DNA of 33,301 bases. It comes from Lingula anatina (lineage: Eukaryota > Brachiopoda > Lingulata > Lingulida > Lingulidae). The position numbers were made by a program, and so were the translations under genes. Shown here piece by piece: positions 9,661-20,189 of the stretch. The stretch lies in the NCBI RefSeq assembly GCF_001039355.2, contig NW_019774681.1, positions 504,923-538,223 on the forward strand, read 5' to 3'. The notes under the pieces were generated by a model. The model was given only the letters and a program-made list of their open reading frames with translations. It ran no database searches and had not been told where the DNA came from. Each line of letters starts with the position of its first letter. Positions within the stretch are counted from its first letter, which is position 1.

Positions 9661-12600
9661 ATGGTTTGTGAAAAATGTAAGAACCAATTTTTTATATACG
9701 ATTGGCCAATTTGTGAAATGAGTAAGATGTTAAAATGACAATTTAAGTAAAATGCAACGTACTGTTTTTATTTACCAACTCACATTTTCATTTTAATGCA
9801 CAAGAGCCGGGATTGCTTTACCAGCATTTATAATTATTGCCACCTACTAGTAGCTGGTAGACTATATTGAAATTATCAACTCTGAGCTTTGCAGTGTTAA
9901 AAACTAATCACATATCCTTTGTTTAAAAGGTCAGAAGAAGCTTGGAAAAGTTGTTACCCCAGACACGTGGAAGTCTGGAGCAAGAAATACCACAGGTCAG
10001 AAACAGGTTGCACAATCAATCCCATGCATAGTTGTGATTTGTAAATGATGCTTCAGCAAGGGGGTTGAATACACTGAAAAAAAAAAGAAAAAAAACTGTA
10101 GACCTGACTAATCACAGGAAATAGTCATTCGCAAGAAACTAGGGTGATATAAAAGGGAAATATATTGCTAGGTTATTGATAACATTGACCAATCTTTACA
10201 AATGGTTATGATCTGTTTGTGAAAAATAGGGCCATCAACCATGTTTGAAAACTCAAGGAAAGCTAAGTCCATGCCATAGTAGTTTTCAATATTATAGTGG
10301 ACAACCCAAAATTGGAATAATTAAAAATAAAATTTACTCACATTGGGAGTGGTTTTTCCAGTGTATTGCACTCACTGTATTGCGCTTTACTTTACATTTT
10401 AGTATGGCTGCAGTATGACTGCATTCTGTTAAGCTAATTTTTGGGTGGAATATGTAATGATTATTATAACTTCACCTATTTATTTGCAGAAGGTGGAGGC
10501 AGGAAAATAAATGAGAACAAGGCTTTGACATCAAGGAAAAATAGGTTTGTTTTCAAAAAATGGTTTATTTTTTCAGATAAACTGTACTAGTATGTGGATC
10601 TCAGTAATTTAGATGCATTAACAGATGTGAATTTAAAATCAAACTTTTGCCACAAAACCTGGTCACATGCCACCATGTCAAACATGAGTACATATTTATG
10701 CTTTTTAGGATGAAATTTTGTGTTTTAGACTGGGTTCCCATACCTAGGTCAATCCATCTGGATCGGTCTAACTTCCTGGGGAGTCTCACTAAATTGCTGT
10801 CAACTAACCAGTTTAAATGTCTGTCACAAATACTGAAGCAGCTAGGGGGTAAAGATAATTACCCCCTAACAACTTTACTAGGCGTGACAGACATTTAAGT
10901 CAGTTAAGTTTATAGCAATTATTGAGACTCCCCAGGGATATAGATCGATCCAAATATCTGTGGGAATGGTCCTGTAGTTTCAGTCCATACACATGGGCAA
11001 ATTAATAGGTCAATTTAAGTCCAAAAGTTTTAAGAGGATGCAGAACAAGAGATTAATTTATTTCATAACTTGGCATGTCAACTTTTTTTTGTGGTAAGGC
11101 CACACTTTTTTATTTTTATGGATGACATCCTCTGGGGACCCCAAAATCGGTGCGAGCGGGCGAAAAAAAAAAACAGGCCAAAAAAAAAATTGCTTAAGAA
11201 AAGTTATGTTTTCAGTACACAGCTGGAAACACTAATTTACCACAGAAACACGTATCAAACTAACAACATGTCTTTATCCATGCTCTCAAAATATTAAAGC
11301 ATTGTGAATAGGGCCTACTTCGTAGAAAGGTAAAAAGTCATGAATATATATATATATGCTGCATATTACCAAATCTATTTAAGGTTATTTCATGCATTCT
11401 GTTGGTATAGCAATCAATAAAACAAATATCAAATAAACAGCGTGTCTTTATTTGTACTCTCAGAAAATTTAAGCATTGTGAACACTTCTCAGAATTGTTA
11501 AAAAATGAAGCAAAGCTAGGCCTATGCTTCCTACTACCAAATCTAAAAAAGGTAATTTCGGTCGATGCCATTTTGTCGACTTCGACTCACACGTAGCAGC
11601 CAACTATCGGGTGGCCTGTCCGACCTTCAGTCCACCAAATACCACGACGCTCTTGTCGACCCTTTTTTCACTACAAAAAAAACCCTGGTAAGCCTATGTG
11701 CTGCTTTGGACAGAATGTCACTGAAATTTTCCGGGCGATGATCGCTGGTCGCGGCCAGCCTTTCGTATAATTGTAAAAAGGGGATATCTCCATGTCCAAT
11801 ATCAATGGCAAACCAATCCAAAACGACGGCCCCGTTCTCTTTATGACTTTAATTGTCGTGTATTTTGAAATTAATGCTAGAGATGAATTTGAAGGCAAAG
11901 CGGCCATATTTCCACGTGGTGATAATACTCATGCGCAGAAAGCTCATTTTCCGCACTCGGAACTACTCGGATGTCTCCGCAGTCGACAATGACAGCATGG
12001 AGCTTGCGGAATTGCCGATTGCATTTTCCGGCAAATTGAATAACGACGTTTGCGACAACCGACTTCCTTGGGAGGGGGGGATTTTTTTATTATTATTTTT
12101 TTTTTTGGAGAACGGACGAAAATCGGTGCGCGCGCAGGATGTCATCCATAAAATTAAAAAAGTGTGGCCTAACAAAAACTAGTGGAATTGGTTTATATGC
12201 ATAACTGGGAATTCAAGCTCATTTTATATGTAACTTTAAGATATATTTTTAAGACATTCCATGCCCACCTACTTCTATAAAATGACAGACATTATGAGAC
12301 ATGAGTACATTTTCATGTTTTGTATGATGAAGTTTCTTTTTGTTGTAGATTCAATCCATACACATCCACATTTGCAAAGTGCAGGATATGCAAGCAGTCA
12401 GTTCACCAGGCAGGATCACATTACTGCCAAGGTACAGCTTTGTGCAAGTGTAGCCCCTATATATTTTTACTGTCAATATATATTTTCAGAATAATTATAT
12501 TTTTTCAGTTTTATGAAAATGTTTGTTTGTGTGTATGTGTTTTTCTTCTTCCTTAACTTTTTCTTTGCTTTTATCTTTATTTTGTTGAATAACTGTCACT

Positions 12601-12999
12601 TATGATTTGTAAATTTAATGTTTCCTTGTAATGCTTTAAGGCAAATTATAAATTGAATTATGATTTAATGTATGAGATGTGAAGTAAAGATTTACATAAA
12701 TTGATATAATAAGTAGTTTTTAAATTAATAATTAGTCTTATTTTTCATTGTTTTAGGCTGTGCTTATAAACTAGGTAAGTAATGAATTATTTTTGTTAAT
12801 ATATCAGAGACACTTTCATGAAAGAATTATGAAAAGATAACCCAGTAAGACTTAGTTAAATTCTATAGAAATGAATACATTTTCCCATTAAAATTGATGT
12901 TGATGTTTTGAATTAATTTTTTTTTCTTTTAAAGGTATATGTGCAATGTGTGGAAAGAAGGTCATTGAGACGAAAAACTACAGACAAACATCAGTGTAA
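9661..12999 (+). CDS. CRIPT: CRIPT, cysteine-rich PDZ-binding protein
   Basis: Six coding exons join in frame to 100 aa: 9661-9676, 9930-9995, 10490-10544, 12349-12431, 12757-12774 and 12935-12999. The start ATGG has A at -3. The protein begins MVCEKC, continues with TPDTWK at residues 15-20 and INENKALTSRK at 34-44, and has the cysteine pairs C57/C60, C72/C75 and C82/C85 (CRIC, YCQGC, CAMCG). It ends NYRQTSV. Human CRIPT is 101 aa with the same layout. The final QTSV is the ligand for the third PDZ domain of PSD-95-type scaffolds. CRIPT is also known as a component linked to the minor spliceosome, and the paired CxxC motifs suggest zinc binding. All splice sites are GT/AG. Intron 3 (10545-12348) is enlarged by repeats described separately. 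Confidence 0.97.
10682..11001 (+). repeat. Decayed duplicate of the CRIPT exon 4 acceptor region, split by a foldback
   Basis: ACATGAGTACATATTTATGC at 10682 matches ACATGAGTACATTTTCATG at 12299, just upstream of CRIPT exon 4, and similarity continues to the TTTTAG acceptor area. After the foldback element the match resumes at 10974-11001: GTAGTTTCAGTCCATACACA against GTAGATTCAATCCATACACA at 12347. The copy keeps only the first codons of exon 4. It is non-functional as an exon. Confidence 0.65.
10735..10966. repeat. Long foldback (palindromic) element, about 232 bp
   Basis: Two arms of about 115 bp are imperfect inverted repeats around a 6-base loop at 10853-10858. The inner arms are GGGGGTAA and TTACCCCC. 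Further out, AAATGTCTGTCAC pairs with GTGACAGACATTT, and CTGGGGAGTCTCA pairs with TGAGACTCCCCAG. The outer ends are TTCCCA and TGGGAA. It lies inside CRIPT intron 3 and would be transcribed as a long hairpin. It is probably a foldback/MITE-type non-autonomous element; the family is unknown to me. Confidence 0.85.
11083..12180. mobile_element. Non-autonomous element with terminal inverted repeats, about 1.1 kb
   Basis: The left end AAGGCCACACTTTTTTATTT...ATGGATGACATCC (11096-11130) is inverted at the right end, GGATGTCATCCAT...AAAGTGTGGCC (12137-12169). The inverted match extends outwards into TTTTTGT/ACAAAAA. Subterminal AAAATCGGTGCG occurs near both ends in direct orientation (about 11143 and 12120). 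The interior is more GC-rich than the surroundings from about 11560 to 12070. I see no transposase. It lies in CRIPT intron 3. A minus-strand ORF at 11821-11627 (with a TTG start) is not recognised. The family is not assigned, and no clear target-site duplication was identified. Confidence 0.75.
11243..11556 (+). repeat. Diverged tandem duplication inside the TIR element
   Basis: Two direct copies of about 170 bp share, in order, ATCAAA-TAACA-TGTCTTTAT, CTCTCA, AAGCATTGTGAA, AGGCCTA and ACCAAATCTA...AAGGT. Copy one starts near 11245 and copy two near 11419. An (AT)n run at 11343-11357 lies at the junction. There are several mismatches and indels, so the duplication is not recent. Confidence 0.65.
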
Positions 13000-13413
13000 A
13001 AAAGAAAAAAAGGAAGCAGCATACTGATCTATTTGTAGAGGACAGACATTTACCTTACTGCCAACAACAAGTCGAATGTGGAAAATAAAAGAAAATTAAA
13101 GAGTCTATTTTATAGTGTTGATGTATATGTACACAGTACTGTATATAGATTATTGCAAGCAACTAATAATTTTGTTTTTATGGCACTTTCCAAGTTCCAG
13201 TATTGATTTGTAGTCATGATTCAACTTTTTTCACGTATTGAACATTATACTGTGTAAGTATTGTAAAGGAATGTGTTTGTATTTAGTTTTGAATGTGTAT
13301 CTTTTAACTGTACAACAAAGGGATTAGAAGTTTTTTTTTTTATTTTCTAGGGTTGGACCAGAATATTCATTATTTTTGGATAATGACATGAGAAATCTAT
13401 GTTATACTTTGTA

Positions 13414-13419
13414 AATAAA
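13414..13419 (+). terminator. Polyadenylation signal, CRIPT
   Basis: AATAAA lies 415 bp after the CRIPT stop codon. Another AATAAA is only 85 bp after the stop (13084-13089), so two alternative 3' ends are possible. Confidence 0.5.
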
Positions 13420-14306
13420 ATGATATTTTTAACAAAACTTTATTACATAAACCACTTGTTGTTGAAATTATCAGAGGACAATCTCTTGGTCAAATTTTAC
13501 CATATAAATGCCATTACTTTGTAAGTCAGTGAGAGAGCTTCCCAATGGGCAAATTTGTAATACTACTGCTACCCAAGTGTGGCAGATAAAGGACTTCTAA
13601 AATTGTTACAGAGTTATCTGAAGTGGTAGGAAAGGAAAATCAAAGGTTGGTTAGTGGAGAAAAATAGCATTTATTCCAATTATATAAATTAAGCATGATT
13701 TTGGACCTGAACAATCACTGTGCACCTTTTAAAAGAAATTTTAAGCACTGTAGCTTTAAAAAGGTGATGTGGCATAAAAAGAGAATTTCCAGACTGTCAT
13801 TATAACATGCCCCACCAGATAAAAGGTGAAATGTGCAGCAACTATCAGTCGGCGAATAGCTGTAAAGCTAATGTTTCCTTTCAATTTATACCCGATATGA
13901 AATAAAATTTATTGTATTGTATTGTATTGTACAACGGACGTGGCACCAGTTGAGAAATGGGGGCATTTATTTACAGTGTACATGAAAACTTTACTCTTCA
14001 CTAAAATACATTATAGGTTTCAAGAGGAAAATTATTCTCATAGCTTCTGTTTTATTCGTTTATTGCACGTCTTATATATAGATCTAAGATTAAAGTTGAT
14101 TTGCACTGATAAGAAAATAACTCTATTTTAAATGTCAGAAACGAGTGAATGGCACGCCAGAACGAGGCCTCTTTGTGGAAAAAGAGCGCTTTTGTCCAGG
14201 CAATAATGCGCGCGCACAACACCGCCATTTTCGAAACAATTAGTAACGATAGTCCGTGATTATTTATCCCATATTTTCTTAAAATACGCTTAAACGTTTA
14301 TTTAGC
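13420..14306. other. Intergenic region before the sororin gene
   Basis: No gene is seen. A short TTGTA repeat runs over about 13912-13932 after an AATAAA at about 13901. The right end becomes GC-richer (TGCGCGCGCAC near 14210), as expected for a promoter. Confidence 0.55.
14222..14235 (+). promoter_or_regulatory. YY1-like and CHR-like motifs upstream of the sororin gene
   Basis: CCGCCATTTT (14222-14231) matches the YY1 core and overlaps TTCGAA (14230-14235), a variant of the cell-cycle CHR element. Both lie about 75 bp before the start codon. Vertebrate CDCA5 is cell-cycle regulated, so a CHR is plausible here. The motifs are short and could occur by chance. Confidence 0.3.
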
Positions 14307-16306
14307 ATGGGACAGGGAAAGAAGACTAAAAAGCGCTCAGGTTTATCTCATAATAGGACAGATGCAAGTGAGTAGAAAAAGGAGCATGGCATTGTAAATT
14401 CACTGTTGGTGAAATTGTGAAGCTCCCGTTTTCTACAATGTTGTTTTCTGGAGCTTTATAATTGGACTGCAACATATATGTGGTCAATAAATGGATAATT
14501 TATTTCACTGCAGTAATTAATGCGCCACATAATGGTACTGTGGATTGATATAAGGCAATCAAATGGAGACTAAATCATGAATGTTTTCCCTGCACCAATT
14601 TTTGTATTCCTGCGAGAGAGTACAGGGGTAGCGAATAATGCAGACGTTCATTAGATTTTACCAGTTGTATGCATAGCAGCAGATCATATTTCATTAGACC
14701 TTATCCGTCCATTATAACATATATTTTTAATTTTTCCCATTACCTTTACATAATCTCCACTGCCATTGCAATGACCTTATTAGTATTGGAGTATTGGATG
14801 AATGTTTCCTTAACATCTGTTTTCAGGCACATCTTCTAGTGAAGATGATCAAAAGTTGAAGAAAACTAAGGTGACAAAGAAACGATTGTCAAAAAAGTCC
14901 ATGGTAAGCGATGTTGTGAATTTGAAGAAGTTTAACAATAATGTTCAATTTTTGGATTGAATGAGAGAATGTTTTGTGGTGTTGTCAAACTAGGGAATTA
15001 TATCTTAAACTACTAGTATGATATAATTCCCTGGTCAAGCCTTTCACAAAGAAAATTTAAAAAATAACGTAAAATATTTTATAGTACACTAGTATGTATT
15101 TTCTTTTGGTCAAATGAATAGCCAGATATTTCACATTTTTTCAGATGGTAGCAACAGAAAATGTTGTAAATTTGTGAGAAAAGTTTTATTAATTTATTTA
15201 TTTTGGAGGGGGGGGGGGTCTTACTTACTGTAATGCCAAATGCAGCTGAATGGAAGTAAAGCTAAAGGAAGGATTTTCCTTTTTAGATCTCAAACACATC
15301 AGAATATGATGGGGATTGTGAAGAAAGCACAGAGGCATCTACGCAGCAGTCAGATACCAGCATGAAGTCAATAGACCTGTATGATTTTCAGGAAACAGAC
15401 AATGAGGCACCAGACACTTCATCTCAAATAAAAAAGAAACAGCATTTAAAAAGCACCAAGATGAAACAAACAAGAATAAAAGATCTGAAAGCCAATTCCA
15501 ACAAAAGGATGCCCAAAAAAAAGAAAGAGAGCGAATCAGTTTCTCATACCCAGGAATCAGAAGTACCACAATTTCCACTCGGTGACAATTGTATAGAGTT
15601 TGAACTAGTTCATGAGGTATCAGAAAGTGAAAGAAAAAATAGATCAAATCAGAGAAGCTCAGTTTCTGTGGAAGACAAGATACAGTCTTCTCTAAGTGAT
15701 GTTGAAATGAAACCCACTGATATGAACCCTTCAGTGAAACTTACCAAGATTGAAATTACTCAACATAAGTTTGATGTGTCAAATAATAAGGGACAGAAAC
15801 GAAAAATGTCACAAGAAAACGAATCTAGTAAGAGGAAAAGTATGAGAATAGCTCAACATGGTATGCAAAATGATAGTGTTTTTTTATCCCCTCCACTTCC
15901 ACGTCGTCCAGCCAAAACTAATGAGATGAAAGAGACATCAACACCAAATGTAACAAGGAACTCCAGAGGTAATTCAAGTTATCTTCTATAATTCTCTTTT
16001 AACCTAGCGTGTCTGTCGTGCTTTGTTGATATTCCACTAATTAATAATATATGAACTATAATGATTTCAACCTTATCCAGTTTCAGATCTTTGGCTTTGT
16101 TAATTTTGGAGGACTGTAAAAAGAAATGCCATGTGAAAGTCCTTTGTCATCTTCATAGACTTATTTACTAGTACAAGTATCTCCTTAAAGTGATATTGAA
16201 TGTTAGTTGTGTGAGAAAGTGTGATAACATGGCCTCATTTTTTTCTTTACATGGGTACTCTCTGCATGTGGATAGAACTTATGAGAAAATGCTTTTTCAC
16301 ATATTC

Positions 16307-16339
<33 letters not shown>

Positions 16340-17077
16340 TTGCATGTGCAGATTCCTGTTTTGGATTTGAATCCCTGACAACTGCAGAACCCATGTTATC
16401 CCCTGTGCGTTTCACCAGTCCAACTTCTGATTATGGGTCAATGATGTCCAGCTCAGCTCAGTCCTCCACAGCGTCCAGGTTTGACACAAGTAGCTGGAGA
16501 GACAAATCCAAAAGAACCTACACTAGGAGAAGTGCATCTCTTGGTATGATGAAATATCATCTCTGTGTTTCTGAGATAACATGTACTTGAAGCCCATTAT
16601 GTCACAAGACTAAACTTGATAGAAACTAAAACTTTTCTGTCAATTTATTAATTAATTGCCCCTGAGACCAAAGTTGAAACTATTGTTCATTTTCAGAATT
16701 GAATCAGTGATTAAAGAAGTTTTGTTTGTTTTGCAGGTAAGAATGCACCAGAACCTATACTGTATGATCTGTCAGTAGCAGATGAAAAACAAAAGCGGGT
16801 ATCAAAGCCAAAAAAGAAGAAAGAAGTGGTAAGTAGATACTATTTTCATATTTTTTCTTAGGACTTTTAAAAATGAATAAGTACTTTGTTTTTTACTTAT
16901 TTAAAAAGTACATGCTTGCATAATTTTCCAAAAATCTGCTATTCAAAAAAGTTGCTAGGTCTCTGCCGTTTTAAATCTTTCTTTCTATTGCAGTTGGCTA
17001 AATACGAGGACTGGGCAGACAAGATGAATGCAGAGTTTGAAGAAATTGAGATGCACGAGCTTAGTATTGAAGGATAA
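14307..17077 (+). CDS. CDCA5: Sororin (CDCA5) homologue
   Basis: Six exons join in frame to 395 aa: 14307-14367, 14827-14903, 15287-15968, 16352-16543, 16737-16828 and 16994-17077. The start ATGG has A at -3. Family marks are SCFGFESL at residues 275-282, containing the FGF motif that binds PDS5 in vertebrate sororin; SKRTYTRRS at 326-334, comparable to human RRSYSRL; and the C-terminal box EDWADKMNAEFEE at 373-385, comparable to human DEWAAAMNAEFEA. The rest is low-complexity, rich in K, S, T and E, with basic clusters. Sororin stabilises cohesin on replicated chromatin by competing with WAPL for PDS5. This protein is longer than human sororin (252 aa), mainly because of the 682-nt exon 3. 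A clear KEN degron is absent; SQENE at the comparable place lacks the lysine. Confidence 0.9.
14992..15032. repeat. Inverted repeat in sororin intron 2
   Basis: AGGGAATTATATC (14992-15004) pairs exactly with GATATAATTCCCT (15020-15032) around a 15-base loop. It is small, and its function is unknown. Confidence 0.75.
16311..16340 (+). repeat. (TTA)n microsatellite beside a splice acceptor
   Basis: About ten TTA/ATT units end 11 bases before the CAG acceptor of sororin exon 4. They occupy the place where a polypyrimidine tract is expected. Confidence 0.9.
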
Positions 17078-17822
17078 ATATATTGTATCTCTGAAAATGT
17101 TTTAGTGTACTGTACCTGGCAGTTGAGCTTAAAAACTTTTTCCTCGGGTGGGCAATTATTAATTTATTTGAGTGAAAAACCAGTTACAACGTTCTCCCTG
17201 CTTTTGTCATAAAGTAGTAGATACACGTTTTAAGAGAAATAAGCTTATAATTTTTTTTTGACGAGGGTGGATTATACATTTTTATCTGATAAAATGAAAA
17301 ATACCAAAGAGTTGTGAAATGGTTATAATATCTGTTGTGCAGTAAGCTACTGGACAATACATCAGAAAAGTGCTTACTAGTTTTGGAAGAGAAATTAAAT
17401 GCTGGCAGGCATCCACTGCTTTCTACAAAGCAAAGCATGCAAGTGGCATCTTTGTTGAGCTCAGTGATTTATTGATTATTAACTTGGTATTCTAAAGTAT
17501 TTGTTTAATAGTATGTAGAACAATATGTATAAATGGTCAATTGTAGTGCTGTAAATTTTTAACTAAGTTTTCTTTATGGATATGCATTTACAGGTGATAT
17601 ATTTACATTGACCTACTGCATTTTGAAAGAAATATTTCCTGACGTAAAGATATGAATTATATTTTTCCATATACTATTTCCATTTATACATTATTTTGAA
17701 CACTCATGGCTTTCATTGTATATTTTGATGTAAATAATTTGAGTTTTTTTAAGTTAGGTACACCTGACACAGCTAGATTTAGCTTCATGGAATCAACTTT
17801 TATGTCACTTCACTAGTTACTG

Positions 17823-17828
17823 AATAAA
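17823..17828 (+). terminator. Polyadenylation signal, sororin gene
   Basis: AATAAA lies 745 bp after the sororin stop codon, in AT-rich sequence without other coding potential. The 3' UTR would be about 0.75 kb. Confidence 0.45.
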
Positions 17829-19492
17829 GAACATACAATTGCCTCTCAAGTAGTATTAGAAATGTATAGATTTAATGCTTATGATGTTTCATAATGATAT
17901 TTAAGGGTAGTCACTTATGTAATAATTTGTTGAAATCTTGTTTAGGGGCCCCCAATTCATGGACTGATCAGTAGATGACAATCAAGAATCTAAAGCATTT
18001 TAGTTGCACTTTTACAAAGGACTTTGGATTGAGCTTACCCCAATATCAAAATCTAATTGTCTTGATGTCAATGGTTAGATAGGGGAAACTACTGTAGCTA
18101 CTTTTGACAAGTCAGCTTTTTCAATGGGCTCAGCTATTTCTGCCAAAACTACAATGAACCCCATAGAACCAAATTTCTTTTTTGAAAAGTGATATAATTT
18201 TATGAAGGCATTGCCTTTTAAGTGCTATGAAGTTTGATCACTCCACCACACATGCCTGGAATAGAAAATCAAACACTGCACCAGCTGGATTGTTCCAACT
18301 CTGCGGAGGATCCTCATTGAAGTGCAAGTGAATGCTTTTTGTATTGATCTCAATAGTTAATTATAGTAATTTGCTTGAGAATAATTGCATCAAAATTAAA
18401 TAGATAAGGTCATCCTACTAAGCGGACACAACAAAAATCCTGAAATCGGGCATAATTCTGAAAACTTTCACCAATGCCTTTATTTTAGTTATCCAAATGG
18501 CTTTTGGTCAGTAATACTAAATACTAGGACACATACGGCTGCACATCAAACTTTTGCTATTTTCCAACATAAAATGCATTCCTAAGTTCAGTATCTTCTT
18601 ATTAATGGATTAACCAGCCAATTTTACAGTAGCCCTCTTCCATTTCTACCAAGACCTTGTAATTACACAAAAGAATGGTATGAATTTCTAGTGTTAACTA
18701 TACCAAGGAGGTTTAGGGGATAAAATTCCTAGACTATACAAAACATCAATTAATTTTCTTTAATTAATTAATTAAATTAATTAATTTTAATTACATTTTC
18801 ATCGCTTTCAATATTTCACAATCTTCACAAAATCTTCCAATGCCTACATTTGAGAAAATAGTTTTTCCGTGCTTTTTGTGAAATATTTATCTTATAGGTT
18901 ACAAGTTCTTGAGCACTCCCCTTTCTGCTGCTTTCACCACCCATGCGCTTCAGCACATAGCCTTTGGTTTTTATATTTCTTTGCCCACAATCATGATGTT
19001 TCAAATGTTTTATCCCCGTTTTCTGATATATCATTAGTAAATTCCCGTAGTACCTTTTAATGTGATCAAAGAGGCATTAAATTGTGTCAATAGCTGTTCA
19101 ATTGAGGGAGATCAGTTGGAAGTCAATATATTACATTCCAACCCCACCCCCCTGCACAAAAAAAAAAAAAAAAANNNNNNNNNNNNNNNNNNNNNNNNNN
19201 NNNNNNNNNNNNNNNNNNNNNNNNNNNNNNNNNNNNNNNNNNNNNNNNNNNNNNNNNNATATATATATATATATATATATATATAGAGTAATCAAATTCA
19301 CCCCAAAAGAGGTATATGAACCTCCCTGGCTGTAACGTGCATGTACAATGCATTTTATATTAAGTCACCATACGTGTGCCTTGCACAGGAGGGGAAGCAG
19401 GCAAATCTGAAATGCATCACATGAAATTGCCTTTTTATTTACTTTAAAATATCACTAAATGACAGCTTTGAAATAAAAGATGAGTTTCCTAA
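17829..19492. other. Intergenic region between the sororin and ERH 3' ends
   Basis: The two genes converge here. No coding region is recognised. It holds an AT-only palindromic run (TTAATTAATTAA type) at about 18749-18793 and the assembly gap described separately. Confidence 0.6.
19175..19258. other. Assembly gap (84 N) between poly-A and an (AT)n repeat
   Basis: N bases fill 19175-19258. Left of the gap is a run of A (about 19158-19174) and right of it (AT)n to about 19285. The simple repeats probably stopped assembly, so the real gap length is uncertain. Short ORFs spanning it are not real. Confidence 0.98.
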
Positions 19493-19498
19493 TTTATT
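19493..19498 (-). terminator. Possible ERH polyadenylation signal
   Basis: TTTATT on the plus strand is AATAAA on the minus strand, about 690 bp past the ERH stop. A second one lies at 19434-19439. Either could end the ERH transcript. Confidence 0.35.
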
Positions 19499-20189
19499 CA
19501 CTTTAACATGACAATACCAACACAACACGAAAAAGATTAATTACAATTATATGATGCTACTTTCTAAAAGATCCAACAGTGGGCAGATTCCCAAACTGAA
19601 GAATAAAAACATTATGTACTACCATCGCATACAGAATGTTGTTGAGAGACAACCCCTTTATATAAAATAAATTCTTTCAAAGTCTACTTTCTAAGAAATA
19701 CTATAGGGAAAATTCCTCAGGTTCCTTTCATCTAGTTCCAGTTATAGCAGCATAAGGTTCTGATACAATAAAACCAACCATTATGTGTCAACTCCAGAGG
19801 TTTCCTAGTTAAAAATCAGTTCAGTTTCGATTTGGTTTAAGGTCAACTTTGGTTCAAGTTATTTAAAAATGCTGTTTGGATTATTCTCCAAAGTTAAGTA
19901 TCTTTATTTACCTTGAGAATACTTGCATCAGAATTTCATAGAAAAGGTCATCTCACAAGGCTGACAAACAAATGAGACTACAATAAAGATGCGAATCTTT
20001 ACGAGATAAGATATAAATTATCAAAAGAAAGGCTACATACTATTTTCATACAAGTTTTTTTTTTACAAGTTTACAGGGCCAGCATGACAGGAGACCAGCA
20101 GGACTTCCTCCTAATATTTCCTTTTTTCATTGCTGCCTTGAAACTTAAACAATATCTCATGTTTACACTTCAGAAATTATAGAGTTTGT

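Noticed and set aside
11627-11907. Minus-strand ORFs inside the TIR element as a transposase
   Set aside because: They are short, unrecognised, and have no catalytic motif. Kept only as a possible captured sequence in the element finding.
19062-19353. ORFs spanning the N gap
   Set aside because: They consist mostly of N codons and simple repeat translations.
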